DNA from: Druceiella hillmani
Lineage: Eukaryota > Arthropoda > Insecta > Lepidoptera > Hepialidae
DNA length: 64,000 nt
Assembly (NCBI GenBank): GCA_039881145.1
Contig: JAYKKI010000037.1
Coordinates: forward strand, 17,177,001-17,241,000
Direction: 5' to 3'
Shown: piece by piece, positions 39,299 to 51,665 of the stretch
Layout: each line of letters begins with the position of its first letter
Position numbering within the stretch: the first letter of the stretch is position 1
Translations under genes and position numbers: made by a program
The notes under the pieces: generated by a model
Databases searched by the model: none
Seen by the model: the letters and a program-made list of their open reading frames with translations, nothing else
What the model was told of the DNA's origin: nothing

Positions 39299-40309
39299 TA
39301 ACCTGAACTGTCAGCATTGATTGAAAGACCCTACACTTTCGAAAATGAGTTAATAAATTACCAGTAATCAGAAAAGTGATATCATTTTGTTTTATGGTAA
39401 ACATCTTTGTCGTTTTAATTTATCTGTTAAATTGTGACGCTGAGCATTACATATTTTTTTTTCTAAATTTAAAATAAAATTAATATTTATCAAAATCTGC
39501 TTTCATTGATTTTGCATTACTTAGATTTATCCTAATAGCTTTCAGACAAATTTATTCTAAAATGTATATATTCGATTTATTTCTAGCCTAATAATATATT
39601 TCTGACTATCAGTATATTTCTGAGTATCCGAATATTGGTAACAATACGAGTGAGTATGCATGCTAATGCTTTTATCTTGTTTTCATTTTTTAATATTTCC
39701 TTTCGTATTCCTTATCTGACCCCTGTATCTAAGAAAAAATGCTAAACATTTCACAGACATACGAAATTAATAAATAAATAATACAGAATATCATTTTACA
39801 AAACCTTGAAAAATATAATCACAAACTTATTGGACACTACTAAATGAGTTAATCCATTTGCTAGGTATGAAAATAAATATTTAACGATAACCAAACTCAA
39901 CAAAACAAAAGTTTACAAAATTTTGATACGGTTTTACCGCTTGGTAAAGCTTTAACAAACTTTTATAAACTTTTTCTAAAACAGCTTGTAACAGAATTTC
40001 ATTTTTAAGACACCAAACAAAAAGAACGGCCAATTCTATATTGGTAACTTCTTAGTAATGGCAATACCCAGATAATTCGCACATTTAAATATTATGCCTA
40101 AAATAAAATCATTTAAAACTAATAAATCGAATGCGTCGGTAAAATTGATCAAAACCTGAGGATAAACTGATTTTTTGCTTATAGAATTGCATATAAAAGG
40201 GGATTCTGGCAACATTTCTTCGAAATATCTTCCATCACCTGTTAAACTTAAAATTCAATTCCGTTCTTAAAACACAAATTCAATTCACAATAAAGATACG
40301 CCACAAAGC
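39299..40309. other. AT-rich DNA, no gene recognised
   Basis: Nothing assignable. Confidence 0.45.
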
Positions 40310-40640
40310 TACTTATCTCAGCGTCATGAACCCAAATCCGGTAACGCCACTTTCCATTAAGGGGCCCTAATCTTTATTAACAATGAAGGCAAACCGTGCC
40401 TCACACACCTAGCACCTATCGGCTAAGAACTTTAATCCCATCTCGCGAGTGTAAGGGGCCGCCATTAAAAGCACGACGGTTTTCATATAGTTGATGAGGC
40501 TGTAACCGCAGGGACAGGATTCCTCCAAGTCGTGCAGTACTTTCGTAAATAAGTGCATGGCATCCTACATCAGAGCTGTATCCGTCTGTTACAGAATATA
40601 AACATTTAGAACTAAAATTGAAATCGAAAGTGTAGGAAGC
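40310..40640. other. GC-richer island, possible conserved non-coding element
   Basis: Roughly 330 bp with markedly lower AT bias than its flanks. It has motif-like blocks such as GGGGCCGCCATTAAAA, CTTTATTAACAATGAA and TTTCGTAAATAAGTGC. A 76-codon frame on the - strand (40416-40646) lies in it but resembles no family I know. A developmental enhancer, a non-coding exon and an old repeat all remain possible. Confidence 0.25.
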
Positions 40641-43600
40641 AAACAAAAATAACTTATGGATTTTGGGGATGAATAGTTCACGTGTTTTGAGAATCGTAAT
40701 CTTTGAGAAAAGAACAGTTAATTTTAAGTTAATATTATAATGGATCTCAAATTATTACTCTGTAGTTAATAATGGACATGAGTCTAAATAAAACCTAATG
40801 ATTGAACGATATGGTCTGCTAAATGAATATGAAACACATATTGACCTGTGATCGTTTCCTTTTTCTGTTTTCTAAGGACGTTTTCCGCAGACAATTTACT
40901 TCATAAATGTGACATGGAAGAATTCTGCACCTTCTATTATTCTAAAGATTTCCATTATTTTTATTAGATAATATTCCGTAATTTGCAATCTCTTGACTAG
41001 GAACCTTAGTACTCGGATTTCATTAAGATCTTATATCTTACTTGCGTCGGTTAGAAAAACTAAGAAGACTCCAATCGGTACTTGAATAATTTGTGACTAA
41101 AGAGGAAAAAAAACGATTCCTCCGAACAGCTTCATTCGATACTGTTCATTCTACTATAGTAGCCAAAATTCACCACCTAATACACTAATTAATATTTATC
41201 GTTCATATCTTTACGTTATAAAGTGGGATGATGAAGAATGACGACAGAGTTGATTATATTAGCCTTTGCTTATTTAATAACTGCTTTTTGAAATTTGATA
41301 TTATAATATGGCATTTGTTTAGTTTAGTAAAACCAGACAAAGCTTTTAACAAAATGGTATTTAGTAAAGTAATAAATTTAAATTGATTACAAATTATGTT
41401 TTTAACCAGACAAATTTTTAATTTTATTTTCAATAGTCAGTCACGGACAGATCCGATAGAATTGGTACAATAATGTTTTTGCTCAAATTTATAACCCAAA
41501 AGTGGAAAGCGATTTTGATTATATATCTGAAATATAAGCCTGGTATTACCTCTATTATGTTGTGATACAAATATACTAAAACTTTTACACGACTTAAACG
41601 TTCTAGATATATGTAAAATAGGTTTTATTACTAGTACCCGTCGAATCTTTCCGACATTTTAAATGACCATAACAAGCTTCAATCGAATTTGGATAAATAT
41701 ATTTCAGTTTTAAATCTCTTATCGATATTTTATTCGTGCGACCAAAGACAATATTCCTAAATTGTCTTTAGATTGATTAATTAGATTATACGTGGAGGAT
41801 ATTAAGTTCATTTCTTTAATTCTAAATAATTTGAATTTATTTTTTTTTTAATTTAATGAGTGTTTATATTTCGTATTTTCTTTTTTTTCTATTTTATTAA
41901 CGATATTTTAGCAATTGTATAGTGATTTCTGTATAATTGTTCTGAATATATGCAGATTTATTATTCCTATCAATTTTATTGTTTATTTGGACTTGTATTC
42001 ATTTTAGGATTTTCTGATTGGTTTATAAAAAACATAATATATCAATTAATTCGGAGAAATAATCTAGATTAGAATCGAACGTACAATTTCTTTTATGTCT
42101 TTCTTTGCAAAATAAGGTTGGAAACTTTAAAAGGACCAGCCACAAGTAAAGACTAATTTGGGAGTCTTAGAATTCTAGGCTAGAATAAGTTAAAAACTAT
42201 AAAATTCTTATCTATTCATAATAAAACGCTTTCTAATAACAATACTAATAAATCACGTCACTACCGAATTTATTTGGCGTTAATTTTGTAGAAATTCATT
42301 ATTTACATTTAAATGAAACTACGTGACGTAGTATTATATATACTTAGCGGGAGATATGTATAATTAGTTGTATAACCTTGTTCTAACCATCAGATTCCCT
42401 TGCCATTGTTTAAATATATTACTGAGAATAATATCCATTTAATTTTATTAGATACACTGGAAGATTTCCATTCCATAACCTCATAGAATAGAATAAATTT
42501 AATTTATTACCCTCACTAAAATACTTGTATTTTTTGTATTTTGTAATTTTATTTTAATAGTTGTATTTTGTAATTTTCGAAAATATAAAAAAAACTACAC
42601 CACTCCCCTACAATAAATTCACTAACATAAAAAGTGGTACCGGCTTCCGCAATTATTTTGTGTAATATATATAAGAGTTAATCTTTGCTAATTGCCCAGC
42701 TGTAGATGTAATACAATGAAACCTAGGTCGTGGTAAAGAACTTAAAGAAAGTAATAATACACATCACGTAGTTTCGTTTAACTGTGAATCTTGTAACTTC
42801 TAAAATATGTTTTATTTAAAACTATATTAAAAATTTAAAACATATCTATTGATGACAATATTTACTATTGTAGCCATAGGGTAGGGTGAATAAAAAATAA
42901 GCAGCCACTCCAAGAAAAATAAAATTTTCAAGCAAGGATTGGACTTACTCTTCCATTTTTTTTGACAAATATTTAAATATCAAGGCTGCTAAATGTACTA
43001 AATCATTTGAATAAAAACGCTGTAAAAACAAACGTTTTCAATAAATTTCATTTGATAATTTTGAGGTAACCTTTATTTTTATTAAAGTTTTACTATATTT
43101 TCTTACTTCGATACAATCCATAAAATGCCCATTATATATAAACATTTCACATCAAGATTTTCTCATAAATAACAAATAATATGTATGAACACGTACATTT
43201 AGCAAATAGGGTAATTAAGATGAAATTAACATAATTAATATTGCAATATTTCACTTTAAGCCGGGAGACTTCAAATGTTTTGAGATAACAATTATTGAAA
43301 TGTGTTGCACACAAAACTATTTGTGATAAGACGACACTTTGCTTTAATATATAAATTAAACATTCTACTTTTGATTTACATATTTTTTTTAATTTTTTTC
43401 TTAAATTAAATATATTAATCCATGTTAAAAATGACAAGATGTAGATTAGGAAACTTTCGTATGTCTAATGTGTCTCTGCCAATTCAAGCTCTTTGGATGT
43501 CGCTACATTCACACCAGCTTACTGTTGTCAAGATGTTCTGAAGTGTTGTTCATACGTGTTTACATATTTATATGATGAAGGTGTCATTGTTGAAATTAAA

Positions 43601-45454
43601 CCCTCAACTTTATATACTGTAAGGTAATTCATTTTCTACAAGAATTAACAATACGAAGGCAATAACGAACTAAATTAAAAAAATAATTTTTATAATAATT
43701 TCCAATTATATCTTTAAAAAATATGTAAGTGAAGGGTGGATAACTAAGAAAAATAGACTGAAATCAGATTGGATTTTTTTAAGGAAACAAAAGACGTATG
43801 AAATTTAATTCGTAAGCAAAGGTGGCAAAAGATCACTGGAATATACGTATTATACGTTCCTTCATTACTCTTCCCACATTTTAAATAATGATTAAACATC
43901 AATATTAAAATATAAATGGAAGAAACATATAAGCAAAAAAGTACATAACGTCGTTAAACGTCTACTTGTAACGTTGTTACTTTAACTATACATTGGCAAC
44001 CAACAATAAAACTATATCACAAAGTGTAAAAATAATTACATATTTTTAATTACTATAAAAACAGAGAAGAAATATTGCTAATATGTGGGTTACACTGTGT
44101 AGGTGGAATAAACGTCCTAAAACTATACTTGGTTACTGACATAAATGGCTGGGATGGATATAAAATACAAATCCAAGTAACTTTACACAACAGTTATCAA
44201 TGAAGCTCGGAAAAGCAAAGGGCGGACGGAGACTGCGTTTATATTAACATTTTCGGCACTTCATTTCGAGCTAAAAATAAAAATTTTGTTTGACCAAACT
44301 TGGAATTATTTTTGTTCGCCTCTTTAGACAGTTCAACATCAAAGATTGACTAAGATTTTTGTAGCGTGTCGACTTGTCAATTGTTCGAATAACATAAATA
44401 TGTTTTTAAGCAGTATATTTTGTCTTTAAGGACGTTTTACAAAGTTTATTAGTCGTAACCTCCCTAATACATGCATAGTCACATCGTTTGTTGATGTGCA
44501 ATAACTTTAAAGTCTGTGCACCTTATATTGATCGCTTAATTATATACACAATAAATATAGACGTTTTGAATTATTTTAATAACCAGTTTTATTTATTTTG
44601 TATTACTAAAATTACACTGACAAAAAAGTGACAAATATTGATGTTATTCCCATTTTAATTTTTGATTTTATCCGTTCAAACCCCATCAACCGATTTTACC
44701 CACCGAACCAGCTAACCAGGATGGCTGTTGGCAATGATTTTATCTTCCCCCTGCGGTTTTACCAAGGGATAGCTCCTGACTACTAATTGAGGTCTACCAT
44801 TCTTTTATTTTTTAACATGCACTGTGATTTGTATCATTGGTATTTGCCCATAAATTAAAAATCATGGCAAAAGGTACGAGTATGATCAGTAAAATGTGAA
44901 TAAGAAATTGATAAATATAAGAAAGTGACTACACTTTGTAAAGCTGCTGACCTGCTTGTTTCTTCAGCCCCTTCCGATAATGCCCGTACTCTAGATTTAA
45001 ACCTATTAGGATATATTTATTAATAATAAGTGAGTTGATTTCCAGTGACAAATATGAATATTAAGGGTGCAGTGATATTAGGTCTTGGCACTTGTGAGCT
45101 AATGTATTCTGGAATACAAATATACCCTGACGAAACATGAAATAAGTTTTATAATAAACTGGTATTTTAGGAGCGCCAAATATTTCAATATATCTTGTTA
45201 AATTTACTACTTATCAATAAAAAAATTACTGCTTTTATTTGTGTCGTAGCAGTCTTTTTTGGACTATTTTTAAAAATGATAAGGAATCTCGTGTCGAATG
45301 TTACAAAATATCGTTTCATTTTGTAATAAGTCTCAAATAATAAAACCCACTATGAAATATTTTCATAAATTTACCTTTGGATACCTACTATTTCTTGTTC
45401 AAGTGCGAATGAAATAGCCATGCATTTTTAAAGCGGATAGCGATTTATTTTACG
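40641..45454. other. AT-rich DNA, no gene recognised
   Basis: Includes a slightly GC-richer patch at 44690-44800 and another near 44940-45000. No coding or RNA gene was seen. Confidence 0.45.
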
Positions 45455-45480
45455 ACTAGCTGTGCCCTCTTTAGAAAATA
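45455..45480 (+). repeat. fragment of lepidopteran interspersed repeat (CTAGCTGTGCCC)
   Basis: ACGACTAGCTGTGCCCTCTT matches the usual start of a widespread moth repeat ('CTAGCTGTGCCCGCGACTTC') up to the divergence point. It is short, so the call leans on recognition. Confidence 0.35.
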
Positions 45481-45599
45481 GTATTAACTTTAAGATTAAT
45501 GCATAAGCTTTTATCAGCCGAATTTACTCAATTCTAATAAAAAAAGCCATTCTAATAAAATAAAAACTTTATATTAGGTCAAATCCATCCCCTTGTCAT

Positions 45600-45890
45600 T
45601 AAGAAACTTCCATCTGAACTGAGTGCGTAATTTTTAAAGTGAAACTTTTTAAGCGGCGATTTGATAAGTGGACGAGAATTGAGAGTAAAATTTTAAGGTC
45701 GCGTCCCTTTAGGCCCATTTTGTTACATGAGAGTGAAGAAAGATATGACGTAGAGAAAAAGAGAAAGTGATTCTGACGCCATGTAAGTGGAGCAAAAGAG
45801 AGCGACTTATACACAACGGTACAAAGGGATCGAATAAGATAGTGTCGCGCATGCGCATATAGTGTCAATGTCAGGCGCTACATATGAACA
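45600..45890. other. less AT-rich stretch, unassigned
   Basis: Contains AAGTGAAACTTTTTAAGCGG, GGTCGCGTCCCTTTAGGCCC and GTGTCGCGCATGCGCATA. An 89-codon - strand frame (45599-45868) covers it but shows no domain. It resembles an interspersed repeat body more than an exon. Confidence 0.25.
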
Positions 45891-46023
45891 GCTGATTTAC
45901 TATTTCTATGTTGTGCTATTAATATTAAATCTATTTAAAAATTGTATTAGATGTTTACGTCGATTCATAATGACATCTTAATAATTTAGCATAATCTCTA
46001 AATTTATACTGAGTATATTCTCT

Positions 46024-46036
46024 CCCCCCCCCCCCC
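46024..46036. repeat. C13 homopolymer run
   Basis: Thirteen consecutive C in a strongly AT-rich genome, followed by a short CT run. It could be real or an assembly artefact. Confidence 0.8.
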
Positions 46037-46639
46037 TCTCTGTCTTTCCCTTACTATATCCTTACAAACCGAGATTTAAATCGCCAAAGAAATTTGACTT
46101 CTATCATGTCTACTGAGTTGCACGTGATTATTTTTTTACGGGATGCTTGTTCAAATACAAACAGACAAAAATTCCAAAAAAACAATATTTTTGGATTCTT
46201 TTTTTATTATATGCGTTTAAATTGTAGTAACAATTTTTTTTTGTAAATATTTTCAATGTAAATAAGCCAATTCTACAGTCTTATCATCCCAACTAATATA
46301 ATGCTGAAGTGTGCATTGATCCTTCTTCCATATTGGAACGAATCGGTCATCGGAACGGTTAGAACTATTCGATATGATTTTTCAAACAAATAGAGGTACA
46401 GGTCCGGTAAATCACATAGGCTACGTTTTACCTCGGAAATTTGCGGTATCTCGAAGAAAGTCTTATTTTTGTTATTATTAAGAACTCCATCCAATTGAGA
46501 CCGCATTTTGAAATGATGCCTTTTCAAACAAACAAACAAATATATAAACGGAAATTCCAAAAATAATATTTTTATCAGTATCACTTTTACTACATACGCC
46601 TAAATAATTTCTAACTAAGGTTCAAAATGCAAATATTGT

Positions 46640-47620
46640 CGCTTATTTGTCGTTCTTTCGCGTCACAACAAAGCAATATATTGATGAAAATTTTTGTACA
46701 AAAGGAGAAGGTGGGTCGGCAAATGCCCCAGGTTACTTATGTTCTGGGAAATTTATCCTAATAATATTATGTTAGTTATTATTACAAAATCACCTTGTGT
46801 TTATACATCATCGTCTATAGCAAAACTTTTATTTTTTCATCTTTCGTGTCAAAACGAAGCAAAGGGTCAATGTGATTTTTTCACAAAGTTTCCTTGTAGA
46901 TCGGAAAATAATGTAGTCTATATTTTATCTTGGGGAATTTCATCCTTATATTATATAAACAAAATTGTGTTTGTTTGTCCTTCTTTCACCTCGCAATGGA
47001 GCAACAGATCAATGGAATTCTTTTCACAAAAATGGTTAGGAGGCAAGAAAATTATATAGGCAACTTTTAATTCAGAAAAGCTTATTTTATTTTTTTATAT
47101 TTTTATCTGAAACTGAAAAAGTACACAGAGGGAATGACAAGGAAACGTTGCAACGAGCCGATGTGATATTTTTAAAACTTTATATAAATTTAAAAACATG
47201 TTTTTGTCCTTCTTTCACGTCGCAATGTAGCAAATGGTCAATGTGATTTTTTACACAGGTATATTTGGTGGACCAAGGAATTATAGAGCCGACTGCTCAT
47301 TAAGTATTATGCTAAGTAATGTTATAATCTCCTTTTGCATTGCAACATTGCTATATGCTAACGTTATTTTTGCACAGAGATAGTAGATGATTCAAGAAAT
47401 GACCTTAGTCTACTTTTAATACCACAAATGCATTTCCTCTTGGGAACATTTCTAGTAGAAACTGAAAAAATACACAAACAGAAGAACGTAGCAAAGTAGC
47501 AACATAGCTGTGATATTTTGAAACGCAACATACGCGATCAAAGGAGAAATGGAACCACTCCCTTTTAGAGGAAAATATTTTTGCTTTCATTGTCGTTTAT
47601 ATTGTGAGTCAAGAAAATAA
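46640..47620 (+). repeat. cluster of degenerate direct repeats (TTCTTTCACGTCGCAA family)
   Basis: Five related blocks in the same orientation start near 46652, 46838, 46979, 47208 and 47331. They read roughly 'CTTTCACGTCGCAATGGAGCAA', then 'GGTCAATGTGATTTTT' and 'CACA'. Spacing is irregular (about 120-230 bp). The block order resembles a common lepidopteran repeat body. The 121-codon frame at 46694-47059 runs through these blocks and is not a convincing gene. Confidence 0.5.
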
Positions 47621-47740
47621 AAGTTATTATCTATCTGGCATCACGGGCGAATAAAATCGTGCTAGGTGGCGCTGCATATTTAAATTTCTCTCTACAAAAT
47701 TGTAGCTATAATCACGTGGGCGAAGCCGCAGGTAAAAACC
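47621..47740. repeat. fragment of lepidopteran interspersed repeat (GGGCGAAGCCGCAGG)
   Basis: Ends CACGTGGGCGAAGCCGCAGG followed by TAAAAACCC, the usual end block of a moth repeat. It may belong to the same insertion as the CTAGCTGTGCCC fragment at 45455, with later insertions between. Confidence 0.4.
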
Positions 47741-48106
47741 CATATGTGAAGTTAAAACGGTTTTTTCGTTCAGACGTTTTATGTACTAAAATAACTATCC
47801 GGAACGAATAAATGAAACGCATTATTTAGTAGAAAGAGGAATGAAACCTAAACTAGTTTTTAGAAGTCTAAGAGATGATTAATTTCACAATCAATGTAAC
47901 GCTAGAATGATTAGAGAAGGGACATTTAAAAAAATTATAATATGTGCACGCATTTACGTAAAATACATAACAAGTAGTAAAGAATATGTAGCTTGCAATA
48001 TTGACAATTGTGCATTTTTTTCTGAGCGCACATAAACTATTTGTGGAATAACCAATTTGAAAATAGATTTAAAATAAATAGGGAAAATTAGTTAATATAA
48101 AAAAAA

Positions 48107-48107
<1 letters not shown>

Positions 48108-48170
<63 letters not shown>

Positions 48171-48192
48171 GTTTTTATACACACACACACAC

Positions 48193-48232
<40 letters not shown>
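48108..48232. repeat. compound (TA)n(CA)n(TA)n microsatellite
   Basis: TA run, then a short CACACACACACA block with ATACAT units, then another TA run. Confidence 0.95.
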
Positions 48233-48235
<3 letters not shown>

Positions 48236-49479
48236 AATAATTTTTTATTACGTTACTTAAACTAAATACTAAAGTTAAAGTAATAGATATCATGAAATAA
48301 GATATTTCAATCAGAAATTTCTTTTACCTTGGCTTGTAACCGGTTAATTTAATTATATTCGCATCAGTAGTGTGGAAGGGATCGCGTATTTTTTTAAATA
48401 GGGGCGAAGAGCATCTGGAACAATCATTCGCGGGCTCTTCTCAGCCCAGAAAGTGGGCGTAGTGAACACGGAATGCCGCTTCGCCGCAGGCTATAAAATA
48501 CATGAGAAATTTAGCTGTATTTTGTTGATTAAATATTAATATTTTTCTGTTCCACCATTGCGTCAATCATAATAATATCATCGAATTATAAAAGAGAATT
48601 TTCTTGCATTTCGAATTGAAGACGATTGTTCAGAATAGATCTTGTAAACTTGCTACTTTTTAGCATTTTTGGTAAGGCAAAAAACCCATTTTCATTAAAA
48701 AATATATGAAACCGATAAAGCGTAACTCATACTAAATACATACGAAGGTTTTATCATTTTTTCTATGTCAAAGTCATAGTACAATTTGACTGAATTTAAA
48801 GTGAATTGGACAAAAAAATGAGCTTTTTCGTCAAAAATTGTAATACCTTAAATAAAAAAAGTAAGAAGCTCCAACCAAATTATTCGCCTAATATTTAGTA
48901 ATTTAATGATACTTTACATACATAATTAATGACATTAAGTAAGTTTAATGACATTTTGATAGAATTTAGCATAATTTTAGATCTCAATTCTTTTAGCGAC
49001 AAAACTAACAAACCCACTTGTTCTTGCCTCCAATTTTTTTTATTATCAATCTAGGTCAGTTTGTAACAAGGTCGATTCTATTCATTCTAATTTGTAATTT
49101 GTAATTTTTTATATGGAACAAAACAATTTCCATAGATGTAACTATTTCTGTCATCCAAGCATTAATTTATGTATTAGTTACTTTACGATTTTCCTTACGA
49201 AAAATAAAAACTGTAATTTCTTGTCGTAATACGGAAAGAGTTGATAAAAAATACAATTTAAAGAGTCCTTGCTATATATCCGATTAAGTTCTCGCTATTA
49301 GTTTATTATATATTAGAAAAATCATGTTTGGCGTAAAACGTCAAGTTTGTTTAATGAAACTCAGAAAAATTAATATGCAAATACAATATATGAACATAGA
49401 AAAGTAATACTAGGTATCATATCAGTCTACTCAACAATAGTTGACTAGTTTAAGCTTCCCTTTTCAGTTTGAAGAAAGT
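48233..49479. other. AT-rich DNA with a GC-richer patch
   Basis: 48410-48495 is much less AT-rich (GCGGGCTCTTCTCAGCCCAG, GCCGCTTCGCCGCAGGC) and looks like a fragment of an interspersed repeat. The rest holds nothing assignable. Confidence 0.4.
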
Positions 49480-49710
49480 TACAATGGTTTTGTCTGCAGC
49501 GCTACGAACCGCGCCCGACACGAGTGTTAAACTGTACCTGGGTTGCACGCAATCAAAACTTCGTTCAAATATCCATAAGCAAACTCCGCACCGAGATATT
49601 CACCCCTCTTAACCGCATACAGTCCACGCAACGCACATAAATACACTGGTTACTTCGCCCACTCTTAGTCGTAGATAGTGCTTATCTGTGAAAAAATACA
49701 TGTGCACAGA
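49480..49710. other. GC-richer island, possible 5' exon or regulatory element
   Basis: An ATG at about 49483 in a reasonable context opens about 42 codons starting MVLSAALRTAPDTSVKLYLG and ending before 49612, with no recognised domain. The island (about 230 bp) stands out sharply in composition. No TATA box, splice donor or similarity ties it to a gene, and an old SINE-like repeat is equally possible. Confidence 0.2.
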
Positions 49711-51440
49711 AATAAGATTAACGAGTTTAATGTAATTCGTTATTGACATTAATGGAATAAAAAAAATACCTTTATTTAAAGTTAGTAAGCATATTTATCT
49801 ATATACTTTGTTAAAGTTCAAATTAAAATTGTTTGCTTATTAAGCTATACTCCTACTATTTAAACTACAATTAGGTAACGAGAACAAAGTAAGCCGATAT
49901 ACGTTAACTCGTATTAATATCTGTACATCACAATTAATTTTGTAACTTTATGTTTATCTGCGACATTCAATTTTATCATTTCTTTCTGAAATTTAGGGTG
50001 ATATTATATAATAATAAGTCTGTTAAGCAATTTTTCTCTTATTAATTTCACTATAAAATATGATATAAAAATACATATCGTACATTTCGTATAATAATTT
50101 ACTCTTCTGATTTCTTTGTTGAAATGTTTGTTGCTTACAACAAAAATCTACAAAATATTTAAATTTCTATTCTATATTAAATTTACATTGATTTAATCTG
50201 CATTGTTTCCTAAATTAATTCCCAGATCCATTATCTTAAATAAAAATGTCATTTCCACGTTAACGGTATATTAAACCTATAAATTTATTTAAAATTTGCA
50301 TAGCTTAACTGTAAACCAAATCGTTTGTATTAAACTCTTCCTTCGATATTTAATTAATCTTAGTGCTCAAAAGACTGAAAATTCTCACAAGTTGTATTAC
50401 AAAGAAGCGTTTGCTGGAAAGAATTTCCTTATTGCTGAATAACAAAATTCTTACCAAGCGACGTGCTAAATTGTCGCGACGAGAAGACGGAGTTTCTCTT
50501 ACAAAGAATAAAGTTTAAAACTTATGGCTAAGTCTTATGTAGTCGAAAGAAAATTGAAAATGTTACGATAGGTGCATATCTGCACTCGGTTTAAGTCTTA
50601 TTTTTTCTTTTATTTTGATCACACGAGCGGGAAATTTAAAAACTAAGTTTTACTGGGTCTCTTTATCAAAATATGAAATAACATGTTTTGAACAAATAAA
50701 TTTTGATCAAACAATTTAATGCAATTAAATTAAAATATTTAGATTAACAGTAAAGAAGTTTGGCGAAACAAAGTTTAATCGACAGTCAACTGAATAAGTT
50801 TCAACCTATAGCACTCTCACCCAATTCAGCTTAATCTGAGGTAATAATTAAGGTATTTTTGTAAATAGAATAATTTTTTAAGGAAAAAATGTTTGTGTAT
50901 TTGACGATTTTTTGGAATTTAGTGCAATAATTAATATAAACAATCAACATCACATAGCATAGAGTATCCAAATGGACACGGACTACATTATAAATTTTTA
51001 GAATGTGTGAATAATAAGCAGTAATTGTTTACCAGAAAGAAGTGAAATCATACGACACATTGTTTAGTTAAAATTTTAAAAAATTGTAGCTGAAATAAAA
51101 TAATAAATTTATCGAAAATTACAAAGAAACTTACTTCCAATAATTTCATGACTCGTTTTGTGTAGCAAAATCAGATAACAGAAAATATTTAAGTAAAAAA
51201 GTAAATCGTTTTGATAAAGTCAAAACAATATTTTAAGTATTTATACCGGTATACTAAAATACGGTCTACATACAAGTATGTATATATAGTTAATTTAAAC
51301 TCGTGGCAGTTTGTCTTAAATATGTTTGTGTTATATGGCTGATCTGTACATTTCTCTAGTCGACGAAAGCACAAAATGAAAAATTAAACCTTTAAGTAAA
51401 TTGTCATTAATTTAATGATAAATTAATAATATAACATTAA
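49711..51440. other. AT-rich DNA, no gene recognised
   Basis: Nothing assignable. Confidence 0.45.
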
Positions 51441-51652
51441 AAAAAAAACAATTAAAACGAAATGTAGCACGGTCCCGCTCTCATCAGGCAGGATAGCTCG
51501 ATACGACAAATTGAAGGTCGACATCCTGCGAGTGGGTACTCGATATTTTTTTTTTAAATATATCATCCGCATTCTTTTAAAATCCACGTCTATTTCTATC
51601 TCTGCAATACTTGCATTCATCGACCATTGAAACTATTTAAAGCACTTGTTCC
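51441..51652. repeat. ~210-bp repeat, left copy of a tandem pair
   Basis: Shares with 53059-53268, in the same order, AATTAAAAC/AAATTAAAATA, GCAGCACGGTC/GTAGCACGGTC, CATTCTGCGAG/CATCCTGCGAG, ATATATCATC, GTCTATTTCT, CTCTGCAA and TTTAAAGCACTT/TTTAAGGCACTT. The two copies would be directly adjacent were the retrotransposon between them removed. Confidence 0.75.
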
Positions 51653-51665
51653 GTACTAGTATATA
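51653..51665. repeat. 13-bp target site duplication, left
   Basis: GTACTAGTATATA, identical to 53046-53058 at the other edge of the retrotransposon insertion. Confidence 0.9.

Noticed and set aside
39061..39404. Cys/Val-rich (- strand) and Thr/His-rich (+ strand) frames up to 100 codons
   Set aside because: They are translations of the CA-type microsatellite at 39131-39298.
46694..47059. 121-codon open frame on the + strand
   Set aside because: It runs through degenerate interspersed repeat blocks and has no recognisable domain. Length alone is not convincing.
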